Part shown: positions 58,385-64,000 of the stretch, in pieces
How the letters are laid out: every line of letters begins with the position of its first letter
Position numbering within the stretch: position 1 is the stretch's first letter
Origin: Corynespora cassiicola
Lineage: Eukaryota > Ascomycota > Dothideomycetes > Pleosporales > Corynesporascaceae
DNA length: 64,000 nt
Direction: 5' to 3'
Assembly (NCBI GenBank): GCA_022059125.1
Contig: JAEUWY010000001.1
Location: forward strand, 1,488,001-1,552,000
The notes under the pieces: model-generated
Told to the model about the DNA's origin: nothing
The model's input: the letters and a program-made list of their open reading frames with translations, nothing else
The model's database searches: none
Translations under genes and position numbers: made by a program

Positions 58385-59897
58385 ATGAACGAAAAGGAAA
58401 CGTCGGATGCTGGGAATGCAACATCCCGTGACCAGCCTACGAGCAGTGTAACAGCCACCATTTCTGGCGATCAACCCCACAGTCCAGGCCAACAGCAGTC
58501 AGACGCACCAAGTCCTGCGCCGCCAGATGGAGGCTACGGATGGGTGATTGTTCTCGCGGTTTTCATGGTCAATGGTTTTACGTGGGGAACGGTAGCGGTA
58601 TGAACTGTCATATTTACAGTCTTTCATAATCACACATATATACCCACTAACCAAGAGTTCTGCGCTGTAGGCTTATAGTGTACACCTCGGTCATTACCTC
58701 CGCCGGAACGACTACCCTCAGGCCAGCGCGACAGATTTCGCATTCATCGGGGGTTTCAACTTTTCCCTGGCCGTTCTTATTGCACCTTTTGTGACATACA
58801 TTTCTCGGCTGTATGGCCCAAGAGCTCCGATGACCATGGGCGTCTTCGTATTCTCTGGAGCATTCCTCGCCGCATCATTTGCCCGTCAGCTCTGGCAGCT
58901 CTACTTGACCCAAGGGATCATGGTGGGACTAGGAGTTGGTCTCATTTACACACCCAGTATTGCCGTCGTTTCCCAGTGGTTTTCCGAGAAAAGAAGCCTT
59001 GCAAACGGAATCTGTGCCGCTGGGTCGGGCATTGGCGGACTCGCAACTTGCTTTGCTACTGAAGCTATTATTCAGAAGCTGGATATCTCATGGGCCCTTC
59101 GAATCACGGCCATTTTTGTGTTTGTAACTAACCTCATCGCGACCGTTTTACTCAGATCACACAACAGCGAAATCCTCCCATCCCAGAAGCCATTTGATGT
59201 CTTGTTGCTTCGAAACTACGAGTTCTGCCTACTTTTAGGGTGGAGTTTTGTCATGATGTTTGGTTACATAACACTAATGTTCTCTCTTCCCGATTTTGGT
59301 CGTGCAATTGGCTTGACCAGCGAGAGTTCAGCGACAACGGCGGCCTTGTTAAATCTGGGAGCTGCTGTTGGGAGGCCCTTGATCGGATTCGCAAGCGACA
59401 AGTTTGGCAGGATTGAGATCGCGCTATATCTAACCATCACATGTGGTCTCATGTGCTTTGGTCTCTGGGTACCCGCGTCAACGGAGGGTCTGCTTTTTAC
59501 ATTTTCTATTCTCAGTGGGGCAATATTGGGTATATTTTGGGCGGTACGTTTGAGAGCATTAACCTGAGATACCCTTTTTGACTAAATAAATAGGCCATAG
59601 GACCTCTGACCGCCGAGATTGTAGGACTGAAACACCTCCAGTCTGGCCTCTCATTAGCATGGTTGACTATAGTTCTCCCGACGACTTGTAAGTATGCAGT
59701 CAACACGCTTCGCCGAGGAGACTGACAATCTCCATGGGATAGTTGCGGAAGTTATTGCACTGAGATTGCAGCAGTTTCCGCAATCCAGGCCTTACATATA
59801 TCCTCAGATCTTTTCAGCTTTGTCATATATCACTGCAAGTCTCTTTCTGGTTGAGTTGTTGAGAGCCAAGAGGAAACAGCAATATGGTGTAGATTGA
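58385..59897 (+). CDS. Monocarboxylate-type MFS transporter (MCH family)
   Basis: Intact paralogue of the broken gene at 30070. Exons: 58385-58597, 58671-59543, 59594-59687, 59743-59897, giving 444 residues. Signature PPDGGYGWVIVLAVFMVNGF in helix 1, then DFAFIGGFNFSLAVLIAPF, VSQWFSEKRSLANGICAAGS, MMFGYITLMFSLPDFGRAIG, FASDKFGRIEIALYL and a short polar C-terminus. Fungal members transport short organic acids, riboflavin or unknown compounds; some have no monocarboxylate activity. Three introns, of which only the second is shared with the paralogue. Start chosen because the polar N-terminus ends directly before the conserved first helix. Divergent from the bZIP gene, so it is a candidate target of that factor. 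Confidence 0.9.
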
Positions 59898-60234
59898 TTA
59901 CATTGAGCAGTGCGCCATCTGAATAATGACTTTTCAATCTAAACTCCGAAATAATTAGAAATAAGTCGAATGCTTGATAGTATTGGCGAATTCTTCTGGG
60001 AGAAAGAGTTTTTGTTAGCCATCATTTGGCCCTCCAACTTGAGCAGAGCAAAAAGACATGGGTAGGCGAGTGCGACGCAAGAGGTATAGCGCGGGGACAT
60101 TCGGTCACCATGTACTTCAGCTGACACCTGCAAGTCTTGTCAACACCGTTTCAGGCTGACAGCCATCGAAATGAACTGAGCCTCTTAGCTACTAGTATCC
60201 AACCTGATGGACACTCCTAGTGGTGCTGTACAGC
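59898..60234. other. Intergenic region between transporter and CorA-like gene
   Basis: About 340 bp. An ATG at 60206 opens a 32-codon frame (MDTPSGAVQHEYLAYRDREL) overlapping the proposed start of the next gene in another frame; it could belong to an alternative first exon. Confidence 0.35.
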
Positions 60235-61840
60235 ATGAATACCTCGCATACAGAGACAGGGAACTGGAACTGCGCCCCCGCATCTCTAAGCAAATATTGG
60301 GATAGCGATGCATCGGAGCGAACAGATGGGTGGCTAAAAGATGAAGATCTCCTAGGGAATATGAGTGACATAGTGAGTTTTGCTAAACTAGTTTTCCCGA
60401 AACTAAAGAAATTCAGGCTTCGCTTGTTAGCCATAGCAAGGAAGAGGGAAAACACTCAAAGCGATTTATTCTTGTGTGAGTTTATTCTAGGCAAAGCTTC
60501 GATTCAGTAACTGATGCTAAATTTCGAGCCAAGAACAACTATTGGGGATCCAAGTTGGTCGAGCAATACACTTGAGATGTCTGCTACGACTCTGGAGACA
60601 CTTCTTGTGACATCAAAGTTCCCCCCTCATGTGATGCAGGTTTTCAGTAGCGAGCAGTTCCACCTGTCCCGTCACACCCACCACGATGAGACGACTGGCA
60701 TGCCACTGTCAATTTGTAAGCTCATAATTTTTCAGTTAACTCCATCGCCTCACTTACGCTCTCATAGCAATCATCCTCCGTGCACCTAGAAATAGTCGAG
60801 TTGTAAATTGCGTCCTTCGGATCGATATTAAAGATCTTTCATGCGTCTGCTTAATCGCAGCCGCCCGAGAGAAAACAATGAACAACCTTCGTAACCGCTG
60901 GATCGAAGAATTCCCTTCTTCAAAGCTGCCATTTCTTTCCTTCTTAAATTTGTTACTCCAGGAAAGAACAGAGCTATACACAGAATGGTTCAGCAACCTC
61001 TGGAAAGAGGTAACAATACTGGAATCCTCGACTAGAATGACACCAAACACTTGGCGCACAAACATTTCTTCGAGAGACCAGGATTCATTGTCCAACTACG
61101 ATAATTTGCTCCGAAGGCAACATGCTACGAACACTGAGCTCTGTCACTGCGAAACTGTCCTTTCTTATCTCATCAATCTAGGCGAGTTCTGTCTTGATTC
61201 CATTGAACTTATCCAGAGCGTTAGGCAAGAATGTGGATTTGACACGTTGAAGAAATACGACTGTACGATTCTGGAGGAAGAAGTTCATTTCATACTGGGG
61301 AGATCAAAGTTCTCCAGGGACAAATTAAATGAGGTACTGAACAGGATACGCGCACAGATAAGTGTAGTAAGGGCAATCTTGTTCATCTGTTGTCTTGTGT
61401 TTCTAACTTGAGGATTAGTCGTTCAGCCTGGTCGCACAACGTGATAGCAAGATAACACTAGCGGCTGCTCAAGATTCTAATCGAATTGCCGGCTTTGCGG
61501 CGAAGGACAGTGAGACAATGAAGACAATCACTGTACTAACCCTGGTCTTTCTTCCCCCTTCGCTAGTGACGGTTTGTCCGCCCAAATTCCCTTTTGCCAA
61601 TAAGCTGACTAGAGACAGGCTATTTGGAGTGCTGATATTTTCCACATGGATACGGAAAAGAACTGGAAAGTCTACTTGGGGACATGCATAGGCGTAACAG
61701 CAGTTGTGTTGAGCTTTTGGATTGCATATCGGGTTCTGCGCTCAAGACAGCGAAGTGACGCATCAGGACTTTTTGAGACCAAAGAAAAAGTAGCAGGAGA
61801 GACAATCTTCAACAGAGATCGTAAAGTCTTGGAATGCTGA
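60235..61840 (+). CDS. CorA-like membrane protein with two C-terminal helices
   Basis: Member of a large, little-known fungal group with a CorA-type C-terminus. Model exons: 60235-60372, 60417-60475, 60534-60715, 60768-61366, 61419-61571, 61619-61840, giving 450 residues. The divergent N-terminal half contains RFILVTTIGDPSWSSNTLEM and VVNCVLRIDIKDLSCVCLIA. The C-terminal half has the long helix ending in LAQRDAK-like VAQRDSKITLAAAQDSN, then the pair of membrane helices TITVLTLVFLPPSLVTAIWS and VYLGTCIGVTAVVLSFWIAY. The magnesium-channel GMN motif is absent, so ion transport is doubtful. The first three exons rest on weak splice signals (44-nt intron 60373-60416; AAG acceptor at 60533) but give continuous family-like sequence; the start is uncertain. 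Convergent with the AAA ATPase gene. Confidence 0.72.
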
Positions 61841-62116
61841 ATTTGAAATGATACACATGGAGTCAGTCTCTGGATTGTAAACTATTATAGTAGTTTCTTC
61901 TGTTCTTGGAAAGATTATGGAATTGAGATAGCAAATAAGTTCTGCCGATTGTCTGGACAGATAAAACTAAACTTAGGCGGCATCAGTTAGTGGGTAGGAT
62001 CATAACATGCGGCTGGGTCTTCAATTCAGTCAAAATCTACCTATTACATACATAGACTGATCTTATCATAGAAAATGCGAAATACAGTCAGGCTATGAAA
62101 TGGTATCCCAGCATGC
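61841..62116. other. Short intergenic region between convergent CorA-like and AAA genes
   Basis: 276 bp of AT-rich sequence that should contain both 3' UTRs. Nothing else seen. Confidence 0.4.
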
Positions 62117-64000
62117 TCAATTTGTACCCGAATCCTCTGCGCTTTGGTCAGACCCTGAATCCTTGTCGGATTCTTTAGTCTTTGCGCTTCGTTTCTCTTT
62201 CTTGTCATCTCTGCCCTGTCCTTTCCTTGACTTTCCTTTCCTGTCTTTCTTGTCATTATCTTCCTTGTTGCTCGATTTTTTCTTTCTCTGCTTCTCATCA
62301 TCTGATGAATCGTCTATATCATCTTGAGATACACTGGAAGAGTCATCCGATGGGGGCCTTTTGCTCTTTTTGCCCTTCTTGGATTTTTTCTTGCCATCCT
62401 TCTTCCGTGTCTTTTTCCTTCGATCCGAATCGGAATCAGAGTCAGAATCGGACTTTGAAGAGATGTCTTCATCCGTAGATTCGGCTCCCCAAGACTTTTC
62501 CTTCCGTTCCTTGTCTCTGTTTTGTTCCTTCTCCACTCGTGACTTCCGTATCTTGTTCTTTTCTGCCTTCTGCTCATATGTCGTACCCATGGTATCAGCC
62601 ATGTAACGATCGAAATCCTTCACTGTGGAGGCAATCTTCTTGAATTGCTTGGAGCTAAGAACGATGCTTGGATTCTCCGTGTCTGAATCCTTAGCACGTG
62701 CATCAAACTCAGCCATTGCAATGGCTGTATGGAATGCGTTTCGAATTTGACGGCCATTCCAGCGGGCAAGAGGGTTATTTTCCCAATGTTCGCCAGCAAA
62801 CTCTATGATCTCATCCTCCTTGATAGAATAGTGCTTCCATTTTCTATCCTTGATGGTTTCGTTGGTTTGCTTCAGGAAAGTTTTCCATACTTTTACAGTT
62901 GTCTTTTGGTCAAAGTCTGGGTCTGTTACAAAATGTTAGAGTATGTGATGCTTGAGAGGGGAAAAGACACCGAGAAGGCTTACAATACAAGGAGATGTGA
63001 ACACGAGATTTGAATGCTTCATCGAAAGTTCCTACACGATTCGTCGTAAGGAACAACAGTCCTTTGTAGTATTCCAAGGTCCGGAGGAAGACCGACACAA
63101 TGCTGTTACGTTGGAGGTCCTCTGATGTACGCTGAGCCAAGAAAACATCCGCTTCATCGAGAAGCATGACGCAATCCCACCGACTGGCAAGCGTGAAATG
63201 TTTCTTGAGACTATCTTCAACCTCTGTGGCAGTGCTTCCAAGATCACCACAAGTTATTGGATACAGGGGTTTGTGAACAAGCTCAGATATCGTTTCTGCT
63301 GTGGCAGTTTTCCCCACTCCTGGTGCTCCTTTGATCTGTTAGCTACGTTTTTTCTCTTATGAGGGCTGGATTACCATGAAGAAGGATGATCAGGCCCTGT
63401 CCCTTTCCTCTCACCAAATCAAGGCCATCATGGGTGGAAGAAGACCGTAGAGATTTTTTTCTAAAGTGCTCCCTCACTTGTGACTCAATAATATGTCTAT
63501 GCGCTCCGGGAAGTACAAGTCGTTTGAAGCCTTTGTCTTCTTTCATCTTAGATGCAGTGTTGAGACTTTGGACGTGAATTTTTACTGGAAATTATCAGCT
63601 TTGTACTCCTCAAGAGAACCACATGACTCACCCCAATCACGCGATCGCAACTTGTACGCAAATATGCGGTGATTGCACAGCATGTAATCGTCATTTTCAA
63701 GTTCGAAACTCTTCTGGCTATGTGTGCCAGTCAAACGCTGAAATACCGGCTGCGTCTCTACATATTCCTTCATGCTGTGCTTGTCTATGTGTTGGTCGTG
63801 AAGGATTTTGTTCGTGGTATGCCCACAATGAGGGCCGACTTCGCATGCTAGCCCATGCGGGCAGTTGCTTGTTTCAGACATGTCCAATGCTTCTGGCTCA
63901 GTGTAGCCGGGCAATTTTTCTGCCTTGCAGTATTCTTTCATATCGACAATAACCTTGTCGCTAAGCTCCTCTTTAGTGGCCAAGTCTTCCCCGTTGCAAT
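62117..64000 (-). CDS. Fungal AAA ATPase with charged tail, 5' end outside window
   Basis: Partial: the frame is open to the right edge. Exons in view: >64000-63632, 63584-63375, 63328-62984, 62922-62117. The upstream part resembles the N-terminal domain of the fungal AAA group (LENDDYMLCNHRIFAYKLRS; KRLVLPGAHRHIIESQV). Then Walker A (LLHGAPGVGKTATAE, split by an intron with an AAG acceptor), Walker B (CVMLLDEADVFLAQR), sensor 1 (LLFLTTNRVGTFDEAFKSR) with the arginine finger region, and the C-terminal lid (PLARWNGRQIRNAFHTAIAM). The last 150 residues are a low-complexity tail of Lys, Arg, Ser, Asp and Glu. BCS1-related fold, but no membrane helix is seen, so it is probably not mitochondrial Bcs1. 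Role unknown. Confidence 0.87.

Overview
This window comes from the nuclear genome of a filamentous ascomycete (Pezizomycotina). The evidence is protein-coding genes interrupted by short GT-AG introns (mostly 44-70 nt), a nuclear tRNA-Trp with a small intron, ergosterol synthesis (ERG5), and fungal-specific families: Zn2Cys6 and bZIP regulators, a PTH11-like receptor, DAL5-type and monocarboxylate-type transporters. I cannot fix the order or genus. I assembled exon structures by hand from both strands and checked that the exon lengths sum to a multiple of three.

Layout. 1-12.8 kb is housekeeping: the 3' part of an Hsp110/Hsp88 chaperone gene, SEC7 (Golgi Arf exchange factor), the pyruvate dehydrogenase E2 gene and a tRNA-Trp. 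13.4-31.5 kb is accessory: a PTH11-like membrane protein, a possible gene relic, then a compact set made of a DAL5-type transporter, a class II aldolase, a secreted metallo-beta-lactamase-fold hydrolase, a Zn2Cys6 regulator, a secreted BBE-type FAD oxidase and a second DAL5-type transporter, followed by a frameshifted monocarboxylate-type transporter. 32.2-53.8 kb returns to housekeeping: CTD kinase cyclin (CTK2), a zinc-type MDR oxidoreductase, ERG5, an RBM26/27-like RNA-binding protein, elongation factor 2, La protein, mitochondrial uS4m (NAM9), an orphan type-I membrane protein and LSm4. 54.4-64 kb is accessory again: a short-chain dehydrogenase, ArsH, a bZIP factor, an intact monocarboxylate-type transporter, a CorA-like membrane protein and a fungal AAA ATPase cut by the right edge.

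How they may work together. The genes at 16.0-28.3 kb look like an uptake and catabolism (or detoxification) cluster: two exported enzymes outside the cell, two organic-anion symporters, a cytosolic aldolase and a local regulator. A near-perfect palindrome with CCG/CGG half sites around CACGTG lies between the first transporter and the aldolase, and ATTCCGC/GCGGAAT elements recur there and before the hydrolase. The ArsH/bZIP/transporter group has its own candidate operators: a double AP-1 site upstream of the bZIP gene and a GCGGTC/GACCGC inverted repeat upstream of ArsH.

The most unusual sequence-level signals are: four oxidoreductase genes (FAD oxidase, MDR, SDR, ArsH) that share a C-rich first half and G-rich second half running through introns; a 231-nt stop-free in-frame intron in the Hsp88 gene; a 10-nt microexon followed by a GC-AG intron in the second DAL5-type transporter; and a dinucleotide-run frameshift in one transporter. 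I found no transposon, CRISPR array or rRNA.
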